32,164 bases of DNA from Ktedonobacterales bacterium. GTDB taxonomy: Bacteria > Chloroflexota > Ktedonobacteria > Ktedonobacterales > JADMIN01. The notes under the pieces are model-generated. The model was not told where the DNA came from and made no database searches. It worked only from the letters and a program-made list of their open reading frames with translations. The stretch covers positions 1-32,164 of the forward strand of contig JAICSR010000006.1 in the NCBI GenBank assembly GCA_025936795.1, given 5' to 3'. Shown here in pieces: positions 7,148 through 14,382 of this stretch. A program made the translations under genes and the position numbers. Numbering within the stretch: position 1 is the first letter of the stretch; every line of letters begins with the position of its first letter.

Positions 7148-8485
7148 TCAGGCGCTCGGCGTGACAGCGACGGTCAGTGTAAACTTGACACGCTCGCGCT
7201 CGTAAATGTCGGCGGCGTGGGCGCGTTGCTGCTCACTCCATGCATCGCTCAATGGCAGCGTGTGGGTATGGAGTTGTGCGAGCAGCGCGGACGCCAGCGC
7301 CAGCAGGCGCACGCGCTCAGCGCCAAAGCAGTCGGCTTCGATGCGCTCGCGCAGGTAGTTGGCGATATAGCGATAGAGGTCAGCGAGCATGGGCAGCGCA
7401 TCTGCCTGTGCCCTGGTGGCGTCTTCGCGCGCCATCTGTCGCAGCAGATCATCGAGCAGCCGCATCAGGCCATCCGCGATGCGCTGGGTGGCGCGCGGAT
7501 CGTCGTCGCCCCAGTCGCGATGCTGGCGCCAGTAGGTCAGCAGGTAGGGTGGCGTGCGCGCGTCGCCGCGACAGAGCGCATGACGCATGCCCGTCCACAG
7601 CGAGTCAATCCAGTCGGGACTCGCACCCAGCGCGCGTAGCAGGCCTGAGTAGAGGTCGGTTTCAGCATCTCCCGTGGGCAGGCCCATCGCCGCAGCCAGC
7701 GTCAGGGCGCCCGCCGCCACATAGCCAAGCTGATAGGTGACGGAGGTGGGCGCCTTGCCAGCAAACTGTGCGCAGCCAGAGACCAGATTCTTGAGCGCGC
7801 GATAGCGTCCGCGATGGTAGCGATTGTCGCGCTCGGCCTCAGCGTCGCGCGCCGCCGCGAGAAAGCCGCCGAGCGTCTGCGCCAGCGCCCGCACCGCGCC
7901 GAGATCACCACGCCCAGTGGCGGCGGCAATGCTCGATTGCAGCACATCATAGCCGTCCTGCGCTTCCCACTGCTCGATTGGCGCAGCGCGCAGATCGTCC
8001 ACCGCCCAGCGCGCCGCATACTCGCCAGAGAGCCGCCAGGGCAGCGTCCAGAGATAGCCTAGCATGAACAGCACGACGGCGCCGAACCAGACGAGCATCT
8101 GCCACAATTGTCCCATATAGAGCGGAGGAGCCAGCAGGTAGACCAGCCCTACGCCTGTTGTCACTGTCCACCAGAGAAGGAACGGCGCCAGCGAGAGCAG
8201 CATCGCCCGCGCCAACGCCAGCGACATGAGTTGCCCGGCGGTCTGCAATCCGGCGACGTTGTAGCCAATCAGAATGGCGACGATCACGCCGAGCGTGGTG
8301 AGCGCCGCGCCCAGAAATGTCGCGGAGTCCACCCCACTGGCGGCGACCGACCGGCTCAGCGGCTCTGTAAAAGGCAGCCCGATGTGTGGCGCCAGCCAGC
8401 CGATGACCACGCCGACGACGATGCACACGACGGCCAGCGCCTGAAAAGCGCCCCCGACGAGGCGAACCTGGGCCGAGCGGGCCAT
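7148..8485 (-). CDS. Hypothetical membrane protein with large soluble C-terminal domain
   Basis: 445 residues from ATG 8485, chosen because GGGAGGGG lies five bases upstream; the frame extends to 8605 without such a site. Four hydrophobic segments in the first about 165 residues (for example FQALAVVCIVVGVVIGWLA, LGVIVAILIGYNVAGL, LLSLAPFLLWWTVTT and MLVWFGAVVLFMLGYLW) are followed by about 280 hydrophilic, mostly helical residues. The TM2 region loosely recalls DUF2254 proteins, but the resemblance is too weak to assign. It lies between AspRS and the P-loop protein on the same strand, with 122 bases from AspRS and 88 to the next start. No function is claimed. Confidence 0.72.
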   Translation of the reverse strand: MARSAQVRLVGGAFQALAVVCIVVGVVIGWLAPHIGLPFTEPLSRSVAASGVDSATFLGAALTTLGVIVAILIGYNVAGLQTAGQLMSLALARAMLLSLAPFLLWWTVTTGVGLVYLLAPPLYMGQLWQMLVWFGAVVLFMLGYLWTLPWRLSGEYAARWAVDDLRAAPIEQWEAQDGYDVLQSSIAAATGRGDLGAVRALAQTLGGFLAAARDAEAERDNRYHRGRYRALKNLVSGCAQFAGKAPTSVTYQLGYVAAGALTLAAAMGLPTGDAETDLYSGLLRALGASPDWIDSLWTGMRHALCRGDARTPPYLLTYWRQHRDWGDDDPRATQRIADGLMRLLDDLLRQMAREDATRAQADALPMLADLYRYIANYLRERIEADCFGAERVRLLALASALLAQLHTHTLPLSDAWSEQQRAHAADIYERERVKFTLTVAVTPSA

Positions 8486-8607
8486 CTCTCCCCTCCCAAT
8501 CAGCATGCGATGACTGGCCATCCGGCGCCGCAAGGCTTGCTCACTCTGCCGCGCATTCGCACTGAAGCGAGCAAGCCCCGGACACAGTGTACCGCGCCGT
8601 CGCAAGC

Positions 8608-9972
8608 CTACGGCGTCAGGCGGGTGAGGTCGCGCGGGAAGAGCGTCACCAGTTTGATGTTCGTGGCGCCTGTGAGCTGCGCGATCAGCCGCTCCAGGCC
8701 AATCGCGAACCCGCCCTCCGGTGGCATGCCATAGCGGAAGGCGTCGAGATACCAGCCGAATGGCTCTGGCGCGAGACCCGCGCGCTCCAGCGCGGCCAGA
8801 TAGTCGGCGTAGTGGTGCAGGCGCTGGCCGCCAGTGACTAGCTCCGTCCCACGGAAGAGCAGATCGAACGAGTTCGAGTACTCAGGCCGCGCCGGGTCGG
8901 GGTGCGTATAGAACGGTCGCTTGCGCATCGGGTAGCCGGTGACATAGAGGAAGTCGCTGCCATGCTCAGCCAGCGCCCACTCGCCAAGCCAGCGCTCCTC
9001 TTGCGGGGCCAGGTCTGGCTCGCCGCGCGAATCTACGCCGTGCAGGCGCAGGAGCAGCTCCTGCGCCTCAGTGAAGTGGATGTGCGGTATGCGCGCGGGA
9101 ACCGTCGGCAGATGCGCGCCCAGCAGCGCCAGTTCAGCGCCACAGTCAGCCGCCATGTGCGCAAAGATGCCCGCCAGCGTGTCACGCAGCAGCGCCATCA
9201 CGGTGAAGTGGTCGGCGATGAAGCCAAACTCCGCGTCGAGGCTGACATACTCGTTGGTATGGCGGGTTGTGTCGTGCGGCTCCGCCCGAAAGACTGGCCC
9301 CACCTCGAAGACGCGCTCGAAGACGCCCACCATCACCTGCTTGTAGAATTGCGGACTCTGCGCCAGGTAGGCTGTGCGGTCGAAATACTGGACGGCGAAG
9401 ACATTCGCGCCGCCTTCGGTCGCGGCGGCGACCAGCTTCGGCGTCTGAATCTCGGTGAAGCCACGCGCGCCAAGCGTCTCGCGGAAGCCCGCCATTGCGC
9501 TGGCCGCCAGCCGGAAGGCCGCGCGTCGCTGCGGATGGCGGTTGGTGACGACGGCCTCATCGAGCAGCGCCGTCAGGCTTGCCTTCACCTCGCGCTTGCT
9601 CAGCGTTACGGGGAGCGCCTCGCGCACGGGCGTGATGACCTCGATGCTGAGCGCACGCAACTCCACTCCACCAGGCGCTTGTGGCGCGGCGGTGATGGTC
9701 CCACTGATCGCCACGACGCTCTCGACGGCGGCGCCTGCCTCGCTCAGCGGCGCCAGTTCCGCTGCGCTCGCCGCCACGGCCTGCGCCTCGCCCCAGCCAT
9801 CGCGCACGATCAAGAAGGTGATCGCGCCGAGCTTGCGCACGCTGCGCAGCCAGCCCATCACACACGCCTGCTCGCCAATATGCGCCGCCAATTCGGATGA
9901 GCGCACGCGCTCGCCACCCGCGCTCATCTGCTGTGTGGTTGTTTCAGGTGTCTCGGTTGTTTGCTGTGACAT
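8608..9972 (-). CDS. aspS: Aspartyl-tRNA synthetase, archaeal/non-discriminating type
   Basis: A 454-residue class IIb synthetase. An N-terminal OB-fold anticodon-binding domain (VMGWLRSVRKLGAITFLIVR) leads into the catalytic core. Motif 2 lies around FEVGPVFRAEPHDTTRHTNE and motif 3 is GMPPEGGFAIGLERL near the C-terminus. The short length, lack of the bacterial GAD insertion and the ending FPRDLTRLTP mark the archaeal-type AspRS rather than the long bacterial form. In many bacteria this type also charges tRNA-Asn, with GatCAB converting Asp to Asn; whether that applies here is inferred, since gatCAB is not in the window. The start is ATG 9972 (MSQQTTETPE); an upstream ATG at 9984 abuts the GAGAGG site, and the frame reaches 10038. 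A T-box leader lies upstream, so transcription should respond to uncharged tRNA. Confidence 0.9.
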   Translation of the reverse strand: MSQQTTETPETTTQQMSAGGERVRSSELAAHIGEQACVMGWLRSVRKLGAITFLIVRDGWGEAQAVAASAAELAPLSEAGAAVESVVAISGTITAAPQAPGGVELRALSIEVITPVREALPVTLSKREVKASLTALLDEAVVTNRHPQRRAAFRLAASAMAGFRETLGARGFTEIQTPKLVAAATEGGANVFAVQYFDRTAYLAQSPQFYKQVMVGVFERVFEVGPVFRAEPHDTTRHTNEYVSLDAEFGFIADHFTVMALLRDTLAGIFAHMAADCGAELALLGAHLPTVPARIPHIHFTEAQELLLRLHGVDSRGEPDLAPQEERWLGEWALAEHGSDFLYVTGYPMRKRPFYTHPDPARPEYSNSFDLLFRGTELVTGGQRLHHYADYLAALERAGLAPEPFGWYLDAFRYGMPPEGGFAIGLERLIAQLTGATNIKLVTLFPRDLTRLTP

Positions 9973-10113
9973 GGTAGGAACCATCCTCTCTCGAACGCTT
10001 GCCTGAACGCTTGCCGCCGACCTGTCAGCGCATCTCATGGCGCCTCACGTGGGCGCGAGAATGCGGGCGATGCAGGAGCGCGCCCCGACAGGCCGGAATC
10101 TGCGTCGAAGAGG

Positions 10114-10158
10114 TCAGGCGCGCTCCCAGAGATTGGCGTCGCCGCCGGGATAGGTCAT
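10114..10158 (-). CDS. 14-codon leader ORF between T-box and aspS
   Basis: An ATG at 10158 with an ideal ribosome site (GGAGG at 10164-10168, five bases away) opens a 14-residue frame, MTYPGGDANLWERA, ending in TGA at 10114-10116. It lies after the T-box terminator and about 140 bases before aspS. It contains Asp and Asn codons, but only one of each, so classical attenuation by ribosome stalling is not obvious. It may be a leader peptide, a ribosome-loading site, or chance. The ribosome site is better than that of aspS itself. Confidence 0.4.
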   Translation of the reverse strand: MTYPGGDANLWERA

Positions 10159-10234
10159 ACCGTCCTCCGTTCAGGATGCTTTTCAGGACGCTTTCCGGGC
10201 GCCTGGCTTGCTGCCAATCTGGCGCGCCGGGCAA

Positions 10235-10273
10235 ACAAAAAGCCCTCGTCCACCTACGATTGTGGACGAGGGC
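10235..10273 (-). terminator. Rho-independent terminator of the T-box leader
   Basis: A perfect 12-bp stem, GCCCTCGTCCAC with GTGGACGAGGGC (10242-10253 and 10262-10273), and a CTTTTTG run follow on the minus strand. It competes with the T-box antiterminator. Confidence 0.88.
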
Positions 10274-10600
10274 CAGACGGCCAGCTCGTGGTACCACCAC
10301 GATTCATCTCCGGCTCAGGCCAGAGACCTTCATCAGTTCCACACGCGCCGTGTGAAACTATCGCGCGCTAACGGGCGCGGCCCGTGGCGGACTACTGCGC
10401 CGAATCGGCGGTTGGTCGCCAGGCTGGGAGGTGTTATCTGGGGGCGAGCGGCGATGGCGCTTGCAGCATGCGCGCCACTCTCTGTGCGCTCGACGTCAGC
10501 CCCCGACCTGTCCTCCGTCACGGCTCTCGATAGATTGTTCGCTCGGCGCCGACGCTCTGCCGCCATACCTGATAGGCGCCACGCACGTCGCGAATACGCA
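10235..10600 (-). ncRNA. T-box riboswitch leader controlling aspS
   Basis: The minus strand carries the hallmarks of a T-box leader upstream of a synthetase gene. The T-box core GTGGTGGTACCACG (10287-10300) lies in an antiterminator position, directly before a strong terminator (10235-10273). Further upstream are ACAGAGAG followed by a GCTGCAAG-containing hairpin (around 10455-10485) and GACGGAGGACAG, which match the usual stem I/II/III landmarks. In T-boxes the uncharged tRNA pairs through its anticodon with the specifier loop and through its NCCA end with the T-box bulge, preventing termination. I could not place the specifier codon with certainty; GAC (Asp) triplets occur in the stem I region. 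The 5' boundary follows the predicted promoter. Confidence 0.85.
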
Positions 10601-10601
10601 G

Positions 10602-10631
10602 AGGGTAGCATGGCGGCGCCGCACACGTCAA
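10602..10631 (-). promoter_or_regulatory. Predicted promoter of the T-box-aspS transcript
   Basis: The minus strand has TTGACG (10626-10631), an 18-base spacer and TACCCT (10602-10607) preceded by TGC, an extended -10 pattern. The start point would fall near 10595, placing the whole stem I region in the transcript. Confidence 0.5.
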
Positions 10632-10639
10632 GGCGTCAA

Positions 10640-11090
10640 CCAGTCTGCCAGCGGAGTGCGCGCGCTTCCCGTGGCATATGCGCGTGGTGTGCCTGGACAC
10701 AATCAAGCGCGGGAGGAGGTCAAGTGGCGGGTCAAGCGGTCATGATACATCTGTACTCGCAGCACAGGGAGGGTCCAGTAACAGGTGGCGCTACTTGTGC
10801 AACATCACTAGTCGAGAGAGTCAGTAGAGAGAATGCACGATACTTCATGTTAGAAAGTCGAGGCATTCCACAAGAAAAGCGGCCATGAGCAAGATAGAGG
10901 CCAAATCGAGTCACTCGTTCAATTGAGTACTGCCGCATTTAAACAAGCCACAGGAAGCCGCTACGCACCTATTCCGCCATGTCCTGGCCACGTTTTTCCA
11001 GCTTGATCTATGGAATATCTGCCAATAAGCTAGTACTTTCGGACTAATTTTCCTCCCAAATGGGGGTAAACGGGCAATTATACTCGCCCT
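10640..11090. other. 450-base gene-poor interval
   Basis: This interval is visibly richer in A+T than its neighbours, especially after 10840, and lacks the GC3 pattern of the coding regions. A 48-codon frame at 10742-10888 (+) and a 68-codon frame on the other strand have no usable ribosome site and no recognisable motif. A dyad GGGCA/TGCCC-like block and the C/G runs at 11051-11066 lie just before the regulator promoter. It may hold the decayed remains of a gene, but I cannot identify one. Confidence 0.5.
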
Positions 11091-11094
11091 GCAC

Positions 11095-11144
11095 TTGACA
11101 ACGCATTACACTAGTTATAATATATGTGAACTAGCACTTGCTAG
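11095..11144 (+). promoter_or_regulatory. Near-consensus promoter with CTAG-dyad operator candidate
   Basis: TTGACA at 11095-11100 is followed by overlapping -10 options: TAATAT (11118-11123, 17-base spacer) or TATAAT (11116-11121, 15-base spacer). Both hexamers are at or near the sigma-70 consensus. An inverted repeat CTAGC-ACTT-GCTAG (11131-11144) overlaps the expected start point, and a further ACTAGT lies in the spacer (11110-11115). Three CTAG cores around one promoter suggest an operator, possibly for autoregulation by the XRE-TPR protein. Confidence 0.72.
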
Positions 11145-11170
11145 CGGCATCTCTCGCTGTAAGGGAGAGC

Positions 11171-11338
11171 ATGGATAATGATAGTATCATGGGTGGAGTG
11201 CAGGCCGCGCGGAGCGATGCCACCAACCAGCCTGTATTCATGAGACGACGGCTGTTCTCTTTGTCTCTATGCTGCAAGCACAGGTCAACGGACGCCCTTC
11301 TGCGCATTGCCTCCCCCCGACGAAAGGCAGTTTGCTGA
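11171..11338 (+). CDS. 55-residue ORF translationally coupled to the XRE-TPR regulator
   Basis: ATG 11171 has AAGGGAGA right upstream (11161-11168). The frame runs 55 residues (MDNDSIMGGV to RRKAVC) and its TGA at 11336-11338 overlaps the regulator's ATG as TGATG. It starts about 45 bases after the predicted transcription start, so it is the first reading frame on the message. The middle has a short basic-hydrophobic patch, FMRRRLFSLSLCC. I recognise no family. It could be a leader that loads ribosomes onto the regulator gene, or a small protein. The Shine-Dalgarno and ATG lie in a potential hairpin, CATCTCTC against GAGAGcATG (11148-11173), which could gate translation. Confidence 0.5.
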   Translation: MDNDSIMGGVQAARSDATNQPVFMRRRLFSLSLCCKHRSTDALLRIASPRRKAVC

Positions 11339-12732
11339 TGGCGAATCCCGTAGAGGGTAGAGTAGACAAGGACGTTGAAGCTGCGTCGGCGCTCCTGACG
11401 CCCGCGCAGCGCCTCGGCGTGCGCTTGCGTCAGGCCAGGCTGCGCCTGAATATGACGCAAAGCGAGGTAGCGGCGACACACTTCTCGGTCAGCTACATTT
11501 CAGCGGTCGAGCGAGGCCAGATACGCCCCTCGCTTGGCGCCCTTGAAGTGCTTTCCGATAGGCTCCAGGTGCCGCTCGAAGACCTGCTGGGAACCTCGCC
11601 ACTGCCCGGCGCAGCGAGCGGCGTCTCGCGCCAGGATGCAGCTGACCGTCGCCAGGAAGAGGCCGAGGCGCGGCTTAATGCGGCGCAGGCGCTCTCGTAT
11701 CAGCACAAGTACCAGGCGTCGATTGATGCGCTGCGCCAGATGACCCTCTCGCACCTCTCGCCTGCGGGCGCGCTCGAGGCGCGTCGCCTGCTCGTCTATA
11801 ACTATGTGGAGCTTGGCCAGGGAGAAGAGGCGCGCCGCGAGGCGCAGGAAGGCATCACGTTGGCCGAGCGCGCGGGCGATGAAGAGTCGCGTGCGCGCCT
11901 GCGCAATGAGCTAGGCAACGCCTACCTGCTGACCCGCAAAACCCAGATGGCGCTCGAACAGTATAAGCTGGCGTGGGACGCCATTGAGCAGAAGAACGCC
12001 CGCGATCCCTTGTTTCGGTTCAATGTGCTGTTTAATCTCGGCTCCGTCAACTGGCAATTGGGCCACAACGACGATGCAATTGGCTATTTGCGTCAGGCGG
12101 TTGAGAGCGCAGCAGATGTGAATAACCCCGAGCGGCTCGGTGACACGTTGTGGCAACTGAGCGTGGCCTACCAGGGGCAAGGCGACGTGCAGCGCGCCAA
12201 GCTCTATGCCTTGCGCAGCCTCGCCGCCTATGAGCGTGCGGCGAATGAGGCGCTCACCGCGCGCGCCTACACGCGGCTGGGCCGCGCGACGGCGCAAGCG
12301 AATCAGTTTGAGGATGCGCTGGAGTACCTCCAGACAGCGCAGTCGCTCTCTGTGCGTCAGGGCGACCCACGCGGGTTGGCAGAGGCGCGCCGCAGTCTGG
12401 CGGCGGTCCACATCAGTCAGGGACAGCTTGCCGAGGCGGCCAGCGCCGCACAGGAGGCGCTCGATCTGGCGGATAGCGTCGGTGACGACATTTTGCGCGC
12501 CGAGGCTCGCCTGACGATGGCCACACTGCAACAGGCGCAGGGTGACACCAACCAGGCCAAGAGCAGCTATGAGATGGCGATCTCGATGCTCGAAGGCGCT
12601 GACGCGCCGCAACACCTGGCGGACGCTTTTGCAGCATATTCAAACTTCTTAGGACAGAGTGGCGACAGCAAGCGCGCCTACGAACTGCTGCAGCGCGCCT
12701 GGAACCTGCGCGAGAATCTGGCGAGCGTCTAG
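11338..12732 (+). CDS. XRE-family HTH regulator with TPR sensor domain (RRNPP-like architecture)
   Basis: 464 residues from ATG 11338. Residues about 27-84 form an XRE helix-turn-helix (GVRLRQARLRLNMTQSEVAA, then SYISAVERGQIRPSLGALEVLS). From about 115 to the end there are repeated 34-residue TPR-like helices (for example ARRLLVYNYVELGQGEEARR, GDTLWQLSVAYQGQGDVQRA and AYTRLGRATAQANQFEDALE). HTH plus TPR is the layout of peptide-sensing RRNPP regulators such as PlcR and Rgg, but many HTH-TPR proteins in Chloroflexota and Actinobacteria have no known ligand. It has its own near-consensus promoter and a coupled upstream ORF. A GTG or TTG further upstream is possible (the frame extends to 11269), but ATG 11338 has AAGG upstream and the TGATG overlap. 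The target genes are unknown. Confidence 0.87.
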   Translation: MANPVEGRVDKDVEAASALLTPAQRLGVRLRQARLRLNMTQSEVAATHFSVSYISAVERGQIRPSLGALEVLSDRLQVPLEDLLGTSPLPGAASGVSRQDAADRRQEEAEARLNAAQALSYQHKYQASIDALRQMTLSHLSPAGALEARRLLVYNYVELGQGEEARREAQEGITLAERAGDEESRARLRNELGNAYLLTRKTQMALEQYKLAWDAIEQKNARDPLFRFNVLFNLGSVNWQLGHNDDAIGYLRQAVESAADVNNPERLGDTLWQLSVAYQGQGDVQRAKLYALRSLAAYERAANEALTARAYTRLGRATAQANQFEDALEYLQTAQSLSVRQGDPRGLAEARRSLAAVHISQGQLAEAASAAQEALDLADSVGDDILRAEARLTMATLQQAQGDTNQAKSSYEMAISMLEGADAPQHLADAFAAYSNFLGQSGDSKRAYELLQRAWNLRENLASV

Positions 12733-12767
12733 CGCCAGCGCCAGGGGCTCCCAATGGATGGAGACGC

Positions 12768-12807
12768 GACGAAGGGGATTGTGGCACAAGCCACAGTCCC
12801 TTTCGTC
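12768..12807. terminator. Strong hairpin between convergent genes
   Basis: Arms of 17 bases (12768-12784 and 12791-12807) pair with only two mismatches, both G-U compatible, around a 6-base loop. It lies between the regulator stop and the convergent DUF998 gene and probably terminates both. There is no clear U run on either strand, so efficiency is uncertain. Confidence 0.65.
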
Positions 12808-12855
12808 ATATATCAGGGCTATTTCTGGGAGCTATCCAGGCGCCTTCATCGCCAG

Positions 12856-13497
12856 CTATGCCTCAGACTGGCGTTGGTACACGCCCCACATCGCCACGGC
12901 GATCCAGAGCAGTTCGCCGCCCAGAAAGATGCGCTCATAGAGTCCAGCGAGTGAGCCGGGATGGAAGCCGACGCCGATGAGCAGGAACAACCCCAGGGCC
13001 GCCATCAGCCAGATCACCACGAGCGCGGCGCCGATGGCCGAGCTACGCCACAGCCGCGTCAACATGACGGTGAGCAGCAGCGTGGCAAACAAACAACTGA
13101 GAAAAGCGACTCCCGCCGCCAGCAGATGAATCTTGCCATGCGTGGTGGCTGGCGCCCCTTCAATGTCGTCTGCGACGAACGCCAGGACGCCCGACGCGAA
13201 AGCCCACAGTGTCAGCAGCCCGAGAGCGATGCGGCTGGTGAGGCTACGTGGCAGCGCCGCCCAGAGCGCGCCTGCCGCCGCGAGCGAGAATGCGCAGCGC
13301 AACAGGAAATTGGCGTCCATGATCCATGCCCATGGTCCATTGCCATAGTCACTCTCGGCGCGGCGTAAGAGGGGCAGGTCGGGTCGTAGGAAGAAGAGCA
13401 GGACATCGAGGGCAATGTAGAGCGCAATCCCACTGAGGCACAGCAGGGCCACGCGCCGAATCGTCGCAGGGGTGAGTTTCGTCGTGGTGGAGATCAT
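12856..13497 (-). CDS. DUF998 family membrane protein
   Basis: 213 residues with about six hydrophobic segments. The landmarks of DUF998 are present in order: RRAESDYGNGPWAWIMDANF after TM1, GKIHLLAAGVAFLS in the middle, and GLYERIFLGGELLW before the last membrane segment. The family is widespread in Actinobacteria and Chloroflexota and has no established function. The start is ATG 13497; the frame extends to 13542 with no better ribosome site. It reads toward the XRE-TPR regulator and is separated from it by the strong hairpin at 12768. Confidence 0.83.
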   Translation of the reverse strand: MISTTTKLTPATIRRVALLCLSGIALYIALDVLLFFLRPDLPLLRRAESDYGNGPWAWIMDANFLLRCAFSLAAAGALWAALPRSLTSRIALGLLTLWAFASGVLAFVADDIEGAPATTHGKIHLLAAGVAFLSCLFATLLLTVMLTRLWRSSAIGAALVVIWLMAALGLFLLIGVGFHPGSLAGLYERIFLGGELLWIAVAMWGVYQRQSEA

Positions 13498-13638
13498 CGT
13501 ATGCGCAAGCCCTTTTCCAGGCTGCCCTTCTGTTCCGACCAACCCGCTTCATGTCAGAGTCACTATGCGCCAACGTAAGCGCACTATAGCACGCAGTCGG
13601 GTGTTGTGCGCGCCATCGTGGTGGCGTCGGTGGATCCG

Positions 13639-13666
13639 CTCCCCTCGCCCAATCGAGCGAGGGGAG
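13639..13666. terminator. Hairpin downstream of the small ORF at 13686
   Basis: A perfect 10-bp stem, CTCCCCTCGC with GCGAGGGGAG (13639-13648 and 13657-13666), with an 8-base loop. It follows the minus-strand frame ending at 13686 but has no U run. It resembles the family C hairpins loosely and may be one of them. Confidence 0.4.
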
Positions 13667-13685
13667 GCGTTGCAGGTTTCCCCGC

Positions 13686-13910
13686 TCAGTGACCAAAACG
13701 CCAGAGTGGCGGGTCTTTGTGCAGGCGGAGCGGGTAGAGCGTCAGCGGTTGCGCAGGTGGCGCAGGTGTGGACGCAGGTGTGGACGCCAGAGCGTCGAGG
13801 AGTGGCAGGCCTTGCGCCATGGTATATGGTTCGGCGGGTCGTCTGGGCGCCGTGGCGCTGTCGTCGGCCAGAGACTCATCGCGGCGTGGATCGCTCGTAT
13901 CATCGTGCAT
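13686..13910 (-). CDS. Small hypothetical protein, 74 residues
   Basis: ATG 13910 has AGGGAG ten bases upstream on the minus strand. The frame reads MHDDTSDPRRDESLADDSAT, then a Pro/Ala/Thr-rich middle and the ending LYPLRLHKDPPLWRFGH. The N-terminus is very acidic and the C-terminus basic-aromatic. No family is recognised. Support is the ribosome site, the downstream hairpin, and an otherwise empty gap. Against it: the middle contains a 12-base direct repeat encoding repeated STPA, and other frames here are open too. Confidence 0.4.
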   Translation of the reverse strand: MHDDTSDPRRDESLADDSATAPRRPAEPYTMAQGLPLLDALASTPASTPAPPAQPLTLYPLRLHKDPPLWRFGH

Positions 13911-14382
13911 GGTGATATTGCTCCCTCGTGGCGCGCAGACCCCTTGCGCGCGGTCGTGGCACGTCGCACGACCACGGCATTGTCCGTGGCGCCGACAGTG
14001 GTTGAGAAGTTGTCGAGGAAGCGCTTCCGCATCGTGTAGCTACGCCATAGCTATACTGTGCTGGCGTCACAGTACGGAAGTCACAGGCGTGTGACTGCGG
14101 CGCGCCGATGGATAGGAGCCTCGGCGTATGCCCGACACGGGTAGACCATCTATGCGATGATATAGAGGGATCGAGAGGGCCGCCCGCTCGCGCGCTGCGT
14201 GACGGGGCGCGCGTTCTCACCAGGCAGTGAGAGAACGAAAAAAACTCCGCGCTCTTGCGTCATACAGAGAGATGCATGTCCCAGAGCAGGGCGATAGGGA
14301 GCGCACGCGCTCACTGCTCGGCTCGCATACAGCAGACACACCGGTATCATCCGCCAGTTGTCACCGTAAGGAGGACCCAACT
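13911..14382. promoter_or_regulatory. Divergent intergenic region with a cluster of dyads
   Basis: Between 14017 and 14095 five palindromes follow one another: GGAAGCGCTTCC (14017-14028), GTAGCTAC (14036-14043), ATAGCTAT (14047-14054), ACTGTG-x7-CACAGT (14055-14073) and GTCACA-GGCG-TGTGAC (14080-14095). The last two contain TGTG/CACA half-sites. A TATACT (14052-14057) could be a -10 element for the downstream permease operon, but no good -35 accompanies it. This looks like a regulatory region; the regulator is unknown. Confidence 0.45.

Noticed and set aside
7148-8485. DUF2254 assignment for the membrane protein
   Set aside because: Only one transmembrane region is loosely similar; the C-terminal domain gives no support.
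10742-10888. 48-codon ORF in the gene-poor interval
   Set aside because: No ribosome site near the ATG, no recognisable motif, and local base composition unlike coding sequence.
12950-13370. Plus-strand reading frames over the DUF998 gene
   Set aside because: They are open only because of the GC-rich opposite strand; the translation is Arg/Gln-rich and the minus-strand frame has clear family motifs.
14227-14382. Long N-terminal extension of the FtsX-type permease
   Set aside because: An in-frame region runs back to 14227, but AAGGAGG eight bases before ATG 14383 fixes the start there.
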